45,332 nucleotides of DNA. It comes from JANNRW01 sp031401815 (GTDB lineage Bacteria > Desulfobacterota > Desulfuromonadia > Geobacterales > DSM-12255). A program made the position numbers and the translations under genes. The notes beneath the pieces are model-generated. The model saw nothing but the letters and a program-made list of their open reading frames with translations. It was not told where the DNA came from and made no database searches. This document shows, one piece after another, positions 6,392 to 16,000 of this stretch. Each line of letters begins with the position of its first letter. Position 1 is the first letter of the stretch. The stretch covers positions 1-45,332 of the forward strand of contig JANNRW010000109.1 in NCBI GenBank assembly GCA_031401815.1, given 5' to 3'.

Positions 6392-8914
6392 TCAAGGAGT
6401 GGTTGACTCTTTAGCAATTGCTGCGGCAAGCTGCGCGTTGATTTCAATTTTCGCCCTGGCACGCTCGGTCGCAAGCCAGGTTTCCACTACCTGCTGCTGC
6501 TTGATTCCCATGATACGTTTCATCAAATCTGGTTTCACCCGCTCAAAATCTGCTTCAGATGATGGCTTTCGTTCTTTCAGACGTACAGCATACCACTGAT
6601 TATTAGCCCCATATATTTTCTTGGCCACCTCAACACCCGGAGCAAACAAGAAAGCCTCCTCCATCAGTTCTGGCAACTCCCCGATTCCCGGTATCCTGCC
6701 ATTGAGATTGTAATTGAATGCATCTGTTTCGCGAAGTTGCGGCACAGGAAATCCCTGAGAGAGCTTCAACAGAGCCTCTTCAGCTTTTTTTCTGGCATGA
6801 ATGGCCGATTTTTCAGACCTGAGCCTCTCTTCAATCTTAGCTCTCACAGTTGAAAGCAGAGCGGGCGAAGAGGGCTCTCTCCCTGAAACTTGCACAAGAT
6901 AGACTGCATTGGTAGCTTCAAAAGGGCCGCCAATTTCACCATTTTTCAGAGAAAAGAGCTTATTGATGAAATCTTTTTCTCCGATAAATTCCTGCGGTGG
7001 AGCCTCGGCAGCAAACATCCGGCTCTTTTTCAGAGGTATCCCCAGAGTATCTGAAACAGGCTTCAGGCCGGTTTTTCCGCTGTTTTTGTAACGTGCATCA
7101 GCAGCTTTTTCGAGTAATCCCTTCATGCTTTTCTCTTTTATCAGATCTTTGATAACCCGGCTTTTTACCTGTTGCAGAGGGGGTGGATTTTCTCCTTTTA
7201 CCTGATAGCGCTTGAAGTTACTGTTATAGAACCCTTCAATCTCTTGCTGACTGAAAGAAACAGGCGTTTTTTCCGGAACCTGTCCAAGGCGAATGTACGA
7301 AATAGCAATTTTCTCCGGCAACATGAACAGCTTTCTGCTCTTTTCATAGTAATCGGCAATCTCTGCTTCAGTAACCTTTATATCCTTCCTGACATTTTCC
7401 GGGGTTACTGCAAAATATGACAATACAAGCTGATCCCGCTCCTTATGGTAGAGATTTTTCATCTCCTGATCAGTCACCTGAACAGGAGCGGTCAAGGCCA
7501 GATGCGCCTTTCGGGCAAGCAGCTCTTTTTTCTGCCCATTTTCAAACTGTTTTGGAGTCTGGTTGTTTCGAGCCAGTACCTGCCTGTATAGTTCCAGATC
7601 AAATTCACCATTTTTTCTGAAAACCGGTTGCGCCTCAACAGCCTGTATCACCTCTTCGTTCGAAACCTTCAACCCCTGGCGTTCTGACGAGCCATAGAGC
7701 AATTCGCTGTTAATCAACGCATCAAGAGTTGCTTTGCGTATAGCCAGTTTCCTCTCCAGTTCAGGAGTAAATGCTGCTCCAAATCTGGCCTTGCTGAGCT
7801 CCAGATTTTTGCTATAGCTATTGTTGAACGTCGCCATACTGATCTCTTTACCATCAACCATTGCAGCAGAGGTTAGCGATCCGGATTTGCCGCTACCGAC
7901 ATTCCCCCACATCACGAACATCCCGGCAAAAAAAATCAGCCCCCCCACAAGCGAAATCATCTTGCCAATCCCCTTCTCCTTGTTGTTTCTGAAGAATTCG
8001 ATCGGATTAACCGCTAATGTACCCTTGGCGTCAGACTCTATTCCTGTTTTGTCTGCACTGCTCTTTTTTACTAACAGGTGCCCCTGCTCCTTGCGCAGAG
8101 TGTTCAAAATGCCATCTGCTTCATTGAAATCCGGCTCAATCTGAAGCGCTCTGGCATAACACTCTTCAGCTTCTGATTCCCGCCGCAGGTTTTTAAGGGT
8201 ATTGCCAAGAACAAAAAAAGCCTCTGCATAATCAGGCTTCAGTTCAAGCGCCCGGCGACAACTTGCTTCAGCCTTGAAAAGCTGGCCTGTCAACTGAAGG
8301 GTATTACCAAGGTTTTTATGTGACTCGGCATCCATTGGGAGCAGTTCAACAGCCTTCCGGAACGGCTCAAGCGCACCATTGGCGAGTCCTTGCGCCATGA
8401 GAGCCACTCCGAGAACCTTCCAGCCGAATCCGTGCTCCGGCAGCCGCTCTGTAAGCCTGCGCGCAGAGTTTTCCGCCTCGCTGTAGCGCTTCTCGTTAAA
8501 AAGTGCCACCAGTTCGTTTATTTCATCAAGAGCCGGATTTGCCAGCTGCTCATCAAGCGTATCCGCTGATTCACCGGCAAGCCCTCGCGCTCGGCCTTCT
8601 GTAAGCAGTTGCCGCGCGAGGTCATATTTACCTGTTTTTATCAGCGCATCGATATAACTCAGCCAGTGCTGAGCAACAAGAGGATCAGCTTCAAGCGCTG
8701 TCTTGAAAAATTGCACCCCGGCAGCAAGCTGTTCACTCTGCACTGCCAGTGTGCCCAGATTATGATTGGCAACAGAGTGATTAGGATCTGACTCAAGAAT
8801 GGAGCAATAGATCTGTTCAGCCTCTTGCAACCGACCCTCTTTGTGGAGGCTTATTGCCTGCTGAATTGCTTGTTCCGGCGTTATGGCCGATTCCTGCATA
8901 TCCGGTATTGACAT
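6392..8914 (-). CDS. TPR protein fused to a PpiD/SurA-type membrane chaperone that appears to lack the parvulin domain
   Basis: The 840-residue protein has four parts. Residues 10-125 are a TPR-like cap nearly the same as those on two other proteins in this window. Residues 127-275 are a second TPR block starting with the same DEINELV...HGFGWKVLG entry motif as the nearby GT41 modules. Residues 319-337 are a single hydrophobic membrane segment. Residues ~345-560 match the SurA_N_3 domain of PpiD, and ~580-835 match the PpiD C-terminal part. The rotamase domain expected after FYNSNFKRY (about 562-570) is missing: the chain passes directly to the post-parvulin helices (LQQVKSRVIKDL). By PpiD topology the TPR part would be cytoplasmic and the rest periplasmic. 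It starts at TAATG, overlapping the upstream methyltransferase stop by one base. Confidence 0.82.
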   Translation of the reverse strand: MSIPDMQESAITPEQAIQQAISLHKEGRLQEAEQIYCSILESDPNHSVANHNLGTLAVQSEQLAAGVQFFKTALEADPLVAQHWLSYIDALIKTGKYDLARQLLTEGRARGLAGESADTLDEQLANPALDEINELVALFNEKRYSEAENSARRLTERLPEHGFGWKVLGVALMAQGLANGALEPFRKAVELLPMDAESHKNLGNTLQLTGQLFKAEASCRRALELKPDYAEAFFVLGNTLKNLRRESEAEECYARALQIEPDFNEADGILNTLRKEQGHLLVKKSSADKTGIESDAKGTLAVNPIEFFRNNKEKGIGKMISLVGGLIFFAGMFVMWGNVGSGKSGSLTSAAMVDGKEISMATFNNSYSKNLELSKARFGAAFTPELERKLAIRKATLDALINSELLYGSSERQGLKVSNEEVIQAVEAQPVFRKNGEFDLELYRQVLARNNQTPKQFENGQKKELLARKAHLALTAPVQVTDQEMKNLYHKERDQLVLSYFAVTPENVRKDIKVTEAEIADYYEKSRKLFMLPEKIAISYIRLGQVPEKTPVSFSQQEIEGFYNSNFKRYQVKGENPPPLQQVKSRVIKDLIKEKSMKGLLEKAADARYKNSGKTGLKPVSDTLGIPLKKSRMFAAEAPPQEFIGEKDFINKLFSLKNGEIGGPFEATNAVYLVQVSGREPSSPALLSTVRAKIEERLRSEKSAIHARKKAEEALLKLSQGFPVPQLRETDAFNYNLNGRIPGIGELPELMEEAFLFAPGVEVAKKIYGANNQWYAVRLKERKPSSEADFERVKPDLMKRIMGIKQQQVVETWLATERARAKIEINAQLAAAIAKESTTP

Positions 8915-9468
8915 TACTTGACGGCCTCCAGATTCAGACTCATCAAAGTACCATGCTCCTTGTCCAAATGAGGGATATATGCTTGCGAGTAGTCATCAAT
9001 ATCAGCATGTTCCGTCAAACGCCAATCCCATCTCCGCACTTCGGAAAATCCGAGTGAAAGAAGTTCCCTTGCCATGAATGGTTCGTCAAAAATCATCTTG
9101 TGAAAATCGTACTCATTTCTCTGCCCTCCACTGACAAGGCCGATCAGACCTGTCAACCCATCCTTCAGACCCTCTTCGTAGTATATTTTGGCGCAAGCGG
9201 CAAAATCCGGCACAGCAAGCCGGAGGATCCCTCCGGGAGCCAAAACCCGATACCATTCACGCAGCACATCATGCATCTCGAATCGTCCGAAATGCTCCAG
9301 AACATGGGAAGCGTAAATCAACTCCACGCTGCAATCCGGATAGGGCAGTTCGCAAACCGATCCCTGATGATGGATATGATCACCTGCTATTACATCGACA
9401 TGAATGAATCCGGGGATAAATTTGGAGCCGCAACCAAGGTGGAGCTTAAGCGGCTTATGTTCTGTCAT
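8914..9468 (-). CDS. Class I SAM-dependent methyltransferase
   Basis: The 184-residue cytoplasmic protein starts with the SAM-binding motif KLHLGCGSKF (about residues 8-17), followed by the acidic strand end FIHVDV, the ELIYASHVLEHF motif (about 54-65) and LREWYRVLAPGGILRLAVPD (about 74-93). This is the Methyltransf_11-like pattern seen in many glycan clusters. The substrate is not readable. An AAGGAG site seven bases before the ATG supports the start. It begins 15 bp after the acyltransferase stop and its stop shares a base with the next start, so it belongs to the same operon. Its core resembles the methyltransferase domain of the TPR-methyltransferase-GT2 protein at 37381-39156. Confidence 0.85.
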   Translation of the reverse strand: MTEHKPLKLHLGCGSKFIPGFIHVDVIAGDHIHHQGSVCELPYPDCSVELIYASHVLEHFGRFEMHDVLREWYRVLAPGGILRLAVPDFAACAKIYYEEGLKDGLTGLIGLVSGGQRNEYDFHKMIFDEPFMARELLSLGFSEVRRWDWRLTEHADIDDYSQAYIPHLDKEHGTLMSLNLEAVK

Positions 9469-9483
9469 TACGACTCTCCTTCG

Positions 9484-10008
9484 TCAACGATCACGAAATC
9501 CCGGCCAGACCTGTTCACCTGATACAATACTAAGTGGCGGTACATCCTTTCTGACTATCGAACCTGCGCCTATAACAGATCCTTTCCCTATCCTGACCCC
9601 CGGAAGGAGTATTACACCCATCCCGAGCCAGACATCATCCTCTAATACAATCGGCAAGGCTTCAGGTTTCTGATGACGCATCGGTATATCCCGGCTAGCC
9701 ATTCCGTGATTTACCCCGCAGATCATGGAGCCGGCTCCAATCATGCAATAATTCCCGATTTCAACTCCAGCCCTCGGTTCATAGATATGAACCCCGGGGC
9801 CAAAGGAGACTTCAGCTCCGGTCTTCAGCCAGCCGATGTCTATACGGATGCTGCTGTGAGGATACATGATATTGTTAATACCCAATTCAAGCCAGGCATC
9901 AGCCCCGACATAAATAACAGAGCAGGGCTCCATTATCAGGGTTTCCGGAATTTCTGCACGCCCCAAAACATCAATTACAGCACTTTTATGTATCCCCTTT
10001 GCTATCAT
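9484..10008 (-). CDS. Left-handed beta-helix (hexapeptide repeat) acyltransferase
   Basis: The ~174-residue protein has isoleucine/valine-rich hexapeptide repeats through most of its length and the WbbJ/maltose-acetyltransferase-like signature: ICGVNHGM, DVWLGMGVILLPGVRIGKGSVIGAGSIV and a closing SGEQVWPGF. Such enzymes move an acyl group (usually acetyl from acetyl-CoA) to a sugar hydroxyl or amine. I chose the ATG at 10008 because GGAG lies five bases upstream. A longer GTG start at 10056 would overlap the previous gene by 17 bp and has no clear ribosome site. With the ATG start the gene lies 31 bp after the giant GT41 gene and 15 bp before the methyltransferase. Confidence 0.85.
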   Translation of the reverse strand: MIAKGIHKSAVIDVLGRAEIPETLIMEPCSVIYVGADAWLELGINNIMYPHSSIRIDIGWLKTGAEVSFGPGVHIYEPRAGVEIGNYCMIGAGSMICGVNHGMASRDIPMRHQKPEALPIVLEDDVWLGMGVILLPGVRIGKGSVIGAGSIVRKDVPPLSIVSGEQVWPGFRDR

Positions 10009-10039
10009 GATTGCTCCATTGATCCCGAAAAAAGCTTTT

Positions 10040-13000
10040 TCAGGTTTTATTATCACTCAGATCCAGCTGCGCCGGAGGTAATCCGTCACACCAGCGTTGC
10101 CACATCATGCGCAAGGCACGCTCCAGCCCCCTTGCAATCAACTCTGGCTGACCCATTGCAGACTCGCTGAATCGCTCACGCAAGCCAGACCGGATCCGGG
10201 CAAGCGCTTCAAGATCATTCGCCCAATTCTCCCCTTTTCGAACAAAATCTTCTGCATTTTTCGCGACAAATCCCTCCAGCCCGAGGTGACTAAGTAATGT
10301 TGCCCCCTGCCTGCTGGCCGGAGTATTTCCGGCAATGGTCAGCGTCGGAACACCCATCCAGATTGCGTGGCAGGTTGTAGTCCCCCCATTGTACGGAAAT
10401 GTATCAAGACAAATATCCACTTGATGATGCAGTGCAAGGTACTCTGCAATGCTGCAACGTGGCTTGAAACTCAGGCGTTCTCGCTTGATCCCTTCCTGTG
10501 AAAACCAGTAAATCAACGTATCGTATCCATCCTGTGGTATTGAGCCAAGTACTATTCCGGAGTCAGGTAAAGCACGAAGAAGTTGCGCCCATTGGACAAT
10601 TACCGAGTGACTCAGTTTATTCTGACGGTTGAAACTGCCAAACGTAATATAGCCATTGTTGATACCTGGCAGTTCATTAACCGAAGGTGCCTCCTTATAG
10701 GGGGTAAATGGTGCAGAAGCAGGCAAAAACAGAACCTTTTCCGTGAACTGCGCCCAAAATCCCTTGTCCGGTAAAAAATAACGGTCAGCAAGATAATAGT
10801 CCATGGCTTTAAGCCCTGTAGTCGCAGGAAAGCCCATCCAGCTGGCTTGCACTGGTGCCGGTTTTCTGGCAAAGGTCAATAGACGATTCTTGGAAGTATG
10901 TCCAGAGAGGTCAATAAGTATGTCTATGCTATCGGCACGGATTTTTTCATCAAGAGCCGCATCGCTCAAGCCTGCGACAAGATGCCACTGTGCAAAATAT
11001 CCGCGCAAGCGCTCTGTTACAATGTCTTCGATGACATTATTGCAATAGGCATGCAGAGACAGCTGTGGATAGCCTGACAAATGGACAAGCACTGGTTCGA
11101 TAAAGTAAGCCAGAGCATGGTCGCGAAAATCTCCTGAAACAAACCCAATCCGCAAAGAGCGGTCAGGATTTCGTGAATTGGTGTGCTGCTGATAATTGGC
11201 AAGAAAGGGGGGTTCAAACTGTTCGCCAAATTCGGAGTAATTGGAAAACAGTCTCTCCGGATCCACTTCCTTGTTGTGAATAAGGCAATATAGCAGATTG
11301 CTGTACGCTACTGCATAATCCGGCTTGAGCTCCAGTGCCTGGCGGAAACAGGTTTCTGCTTCCTCCGGGCGTGCCATATCTATGAGAGTGTTGCCCAGAT
11401 TACTATACGCTTCTGCATAATCCGGCTTGATTTCAAGGGCTCTGCGGTAACTCTCTTCCGCTATTTTCAGTCGATCCATTTCATAGTAAGTTGCGCCCAG
11501 ATTACTGTACGCCTGTGCATAATCCGGTTTAAGCTGAATCGCACGAAGGAAGCTGGCCTCTGCCTCTTCAAGGCGGTAAAGCCCCTTAAGGGTGTTACCC
11601 AGATTGTTATGTGCCTCCGGGTAATCAGGCTTGATCTCCAGTGCTCTGCGGCAACTCTCTTCCGCTATTTTCAGCCTACCCATCTCACAATATGTTGCGC
11701 CCAGATTACTGTACGCCTGTGCATAATCCGGTTTAAGCTGAAGCGCACGAAGGAAGCTGGCTTCTGCCTCTTCAAGCCGGTAAAGCCCCTTAAGGGTGTT
11801 ACCCAGATTGTTATCTGCCTCCGGGTAATCAGGCTTGACATCAAGAGCTCTTCGAAAATACGCTTCTGCTTCATCCAGGCGACCCTGACCAAATAAATTA
11901 TTGCCCAGATTGCTAAGTGCTTCAGCAAAATCCGGTTTCAGCTCAAGCGCCCGGCGGCAACTGGCTTCCGCCTCAGGCAGACGGCCAAGATCATTGAGAG
12001 TATCGGCCAGATTGCTATGCGCTCCGGCATCCTCCGGCAGAAGCAATACTGCTCTCTGCATAGGTTCCAGAGCATCCTCGCTCCGTCCCTGCGACTTGAA
12101 AACCGCACCAAGAACCTTCCAGCCAAAACCATGCTCCGAAAAGCGCCCAGTCAGATCAAGTGCAAGAGTCTCTGCCTCGCTGAAACGCCCTGACTCAAAC
12201 AGAGTCACCACCTCCCTGATTTCATCCGGTGACGGCTCAGTCAGGTGTAAATCCTGATCCTCTGTTACTTCGCCAGCAACTCCTTTCTGGTACTCTTCTG
12301 CACGCTCCCGCCAATGATCAAACATTGCTTCAAAGGCACCTTTGAGTGTCTGCGCCAAACCCTTTCCATCACAAAGTTGACTTTGAGCCATAAGCTCTCT
12401 TTGTAGTGGCCTAAGTATTGCGCGCCCGTTTATATCCCTTGCAAGCAGAGCGACTTTGGCTACGTATTCATCTTCGTCCCTGGCTACCCATTCAGGTTTT
12501 CCGAGAGCCTTCAGAATCGTGCTTGTCATTCTGCCGCCCATCCAGTCACCTTCTATCGCCACCATGGGAACGCCCATCCAGAGCGCATCGAATGCTGTTG
12601 TTTCACTATTGAGCGGCACAGGATCAAGAGCAATGTCCAGCCGGTCGTACAGAGTCATATGCGCATGCCAGTCAGGTACACGGGCAATGAACTCGACACG
12701 CTCGTCTGCAATGCCGTGATGTCGAAGTTCGCGATAAATTCGTTGCTGGACAGAGAGGTCAGCGGCTTTTTTATCCTTCAATAGCAGTTTTGAACCGGGA
12801 ATTGCATTCATCGCCCTGGCCCAAAGAGAGAGTGTCGCTTCGCGCACTTTAGCCAGGTTGTTGAATGAGCCGAGCCAGATCGTGCCGTCTTTACCTGGCT
12901 GCCAATTGCTGTTCGGCAGAGAAGTGTCACCACGATAAGCCAATCTCAAGCGTGGCAATCTCCATATCTTCTCGCGAAAATGTGTGTCGCAGAAAGGTGG

Positions 13001-16000
13001 CAGCAGCTCATTATCAGCAATAAACCAATCCATCTCTGTTAATCCCGTAGTTCCGTGATAACCGATGTAATGGCACTGAACCGGCGCTGCTCGATGTGCG
13101 AATATCCCCAGCCTGCATCCACTCATATGTGAGGTGGTATCGATCAGGACATCGATCCTGTCGGCACGGATCTGATTCGCAGCCACCAGGTCAGACAGCC
13201 CGAAAAGGGGTCTCAGCTCATCGGCAAGAGCCTTGATTCTCAAGGCGCGGGGCTCGAATCTCGGTGTAGTCGGGTACAGATATATTTTAAAGCTGGAGCG
13301 ATCCATATTCTCAAGCAACGGTTCAAGAAACTCAGCCACAGCATGCTGACCTATCTCCGCAGAGACAAACCCAATCCTTAGTTTTCTCCCTTTTCCGGGC
13401 CTGCTCTCAAATGCGTCAATAGATAAAGCCCGGTTATGCGCAGCAGTACGTTCTGCTTCAGTCAGAACCGTCTTTTCCCACTTGACAGCCAGGTCGCGCT
13501 CTTCTTCGGGAGAGACTATCCGGGTGAATGCGTACAGGTAAAGCAGATTACTGTATGCCTCTGCCAAATCAGGTTTCAGCTCCAGCGCACGAAGGTAACA
13601 GGCTTTTGCCTCCTCAAGGCGATCAAGAGCCTTCAAGGTGTTACCCAGATTGCAATGCGCCTCGGCATAATCCGGATTTAGTTCAAGTGCACGAATAAAA
13701 CTGGCTTCAGCCTCTGCCATACGCCCCATTTTATGGAGAGTGCCACCCAGATTGCTATGAACTAGCAGATAATCCGGATTTAGTTCCAGCGCACGACGGT
13801 AACATGCTTCTGCCTTTTCAAGGTGACCCAATTCATCAAGAGTAGCGCCCAGATTGCAGTGTGCATGAGCATAATCCGGCCTGAGCCGGAGCGCCTCGCG
13901 GAAAAAGCCTTCTGCCTCTGCGAGGCGACCCATCTCCTTAAGGGTGGTACCCAGATTGTAATCTGCCTCAGCGTAATCCGGATTAATCTCCAGTGCCCGG
14001 CGATAACTCTTTTCCGCCTCTTCCATCTTCCCCTGTTTTTTCAGAGAGTGTCCCAGATTGTTATATGCTTCCAGATAATCCGGTTTGAGCTCCAAAGCAC
14101 GGCGGCAACTTGTTTCTGCCTCATAAGGGCGCTCCAGGTCATTAAGAACAACACTCAGGTTGCAATGAGCCTCTGCATCCTCCGGCAAGAGGAGTGCTGC
14201 TTTTTGCATAGGCACCAGAGACCCCCTGGTCTGTCCGAGTGATTTGAGGATTACCCCCAGACATTTCCAGCCGAAACCGTGTTCCGGGAAACGCTCAGTC
14301 AAGCTACGTGCCAGTGCTTCTGCTGCAACGTAATCTCCTTGACTAAACAGTGCCAGCAAGCGGCTGATTTCGTCTTCAAACGGAGCAGAGACCTTTTCAG
14401 CCAGCAATTCCTGCTTCTGGCTACATTCAAGGATCTTTTGATAATCACCCAGATCCAGATGCGCCGGAGGAAGGCCGTCACACCAGCGTTGCCACATAAT
14501 GCGAAACCCGCGCGCCAGCCCCATGGCAATCAACTCAGGCCTGGCCAGGGCAGAGTTGCTGAATCGCTCCCGCAAGGCAGAGCGGATCAGGGCAAGCGCT
14601 TCAAGATCATTCGCCCAATTCAGCCCCTTTTGCAAAAAATCATCCGTATCCCTTGCTATAAATCCCTCCAGCCCGAGGTGACTAAGTAATGTTGCCCCCT
14701 GCCTGCTGGCCGGAGTATTTCCGGAAATGGTCAGCGTCGGAACACCCATCCAGATTGCGTGACAGGTTGTAGTCCCCCCATTGTATGGAAATGTATCAAG
14801 ACAAATATCCACCTGATGATGCAGTGCAAGGTACTCTGCCATGCTGCAACGTGGCTTGAAACTCAGGCGTTCCGGTTCGATCCCTTCCTCTGAAAAAAGG
14901 TCGATCATTGCCGTATGACCATCTTGAGGTATTGAACCGAGAACTAATACGGATGAAGGCAAAAGCCGAAGAAGCTGAGCCCAGGAAGCAATGACTGAAT
15001 GACTCAGCTTACTAGGACGATTGAAGCTGCCAAAAGTCAGATAGCCATTGCTTAAAGCAGGCAGAACATTCACCTCCGGAGCCTCTTCAGAAGGCATGAA
15101 TGGCGCAGAAGCGGGCAGGGAGAGTATTTTTTCAGTGAACTGCCCCCAAAATCCTTCTTCCGGCAAAAAATATCGATCTGCCAGGTAATAATCCATCCCC
15201 TTAAGCCCTGTAGTTCCGGGATAACCCATCCAGCTGGCCTGTAGCGGTGCCGGTTTTCTGGCAAAGGTCAAGAGGCGGTTATTGGAAGTATGCCCTGAGA
15301 GGTCAATCAGGATATCTATACTGTCTGCGCGAATCATTTCATCAACCGCTGCATCGCTTGAACCAACAATGAAATGCCACTTCGTAAAATACCCGCTCAT
15401 CCGTTTTGTTACAGTGTCTTCGATATAATGATTGTAATAGGCAAACAGGGAGAGCCCAGGACAGCCTGACAGATGGACAAGCACCGGTTCGATAAAAAAA
15501 GCCAGAGCATGATTGCGAAAATCACCGGAAACAAAACCTATCCGCAGTGTGCGGTCGGGATTTTTTGAATTGGTATGCACTGGATAATTGGCTCGAAAAG
15601 AGGCTTCAAACCGCTCGCCAAATCTGTAGTGTTCGTGAAACAGCATCGCTGCATCAACCGTAGAGTTGTGAGCCAGAGAAAATAGCAGATTGCTATGCGC
15701 ACTGGCATAATCCGGATTTATCCTCAGTGCGCTGCGGTAACACTCTGCTGCTGCTTCCAGCTGCGTCAGATCTTGCAGAGTGTTTCCAAGATTGCTGAAC
15801 GCTTCTGCGTAATCCGGCTTTAGCTCCAGTGCCTTGCGATAACTCGCCTCAGCCTCTACCAGGCGGTTCAAATCCTTGAGGGTGATACCCAGATTGTTGA
15901 ACACCTCAGGGTAATCCGGCTTTATCTCCAGCGCCCGGCGATAACAGGCTTCTGCTTTCCCGAGATAGCCGAGTTTATAAAGGGTGTTGCCAAGATTGTT

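Noticed and set aside
6180..6599. Plus-strand open frame of 139 codons over the repeat gap
   Set aside because: It runs through simple repeats (RVRGSEGQRVGG) and then antisense to the TPR-PpiD-like gene; low-complexity and no ribosome site.
13823..14242. Plus-strand open frames inside the TPR arrays (for example 13823-14242, 16409-16855, 20307-20765, 23211-23567)
   Set aside because: They are antisense shadows of the TPR consensus and repeat the same translated pattern (QIVICFxIIRFELQ) at every array.
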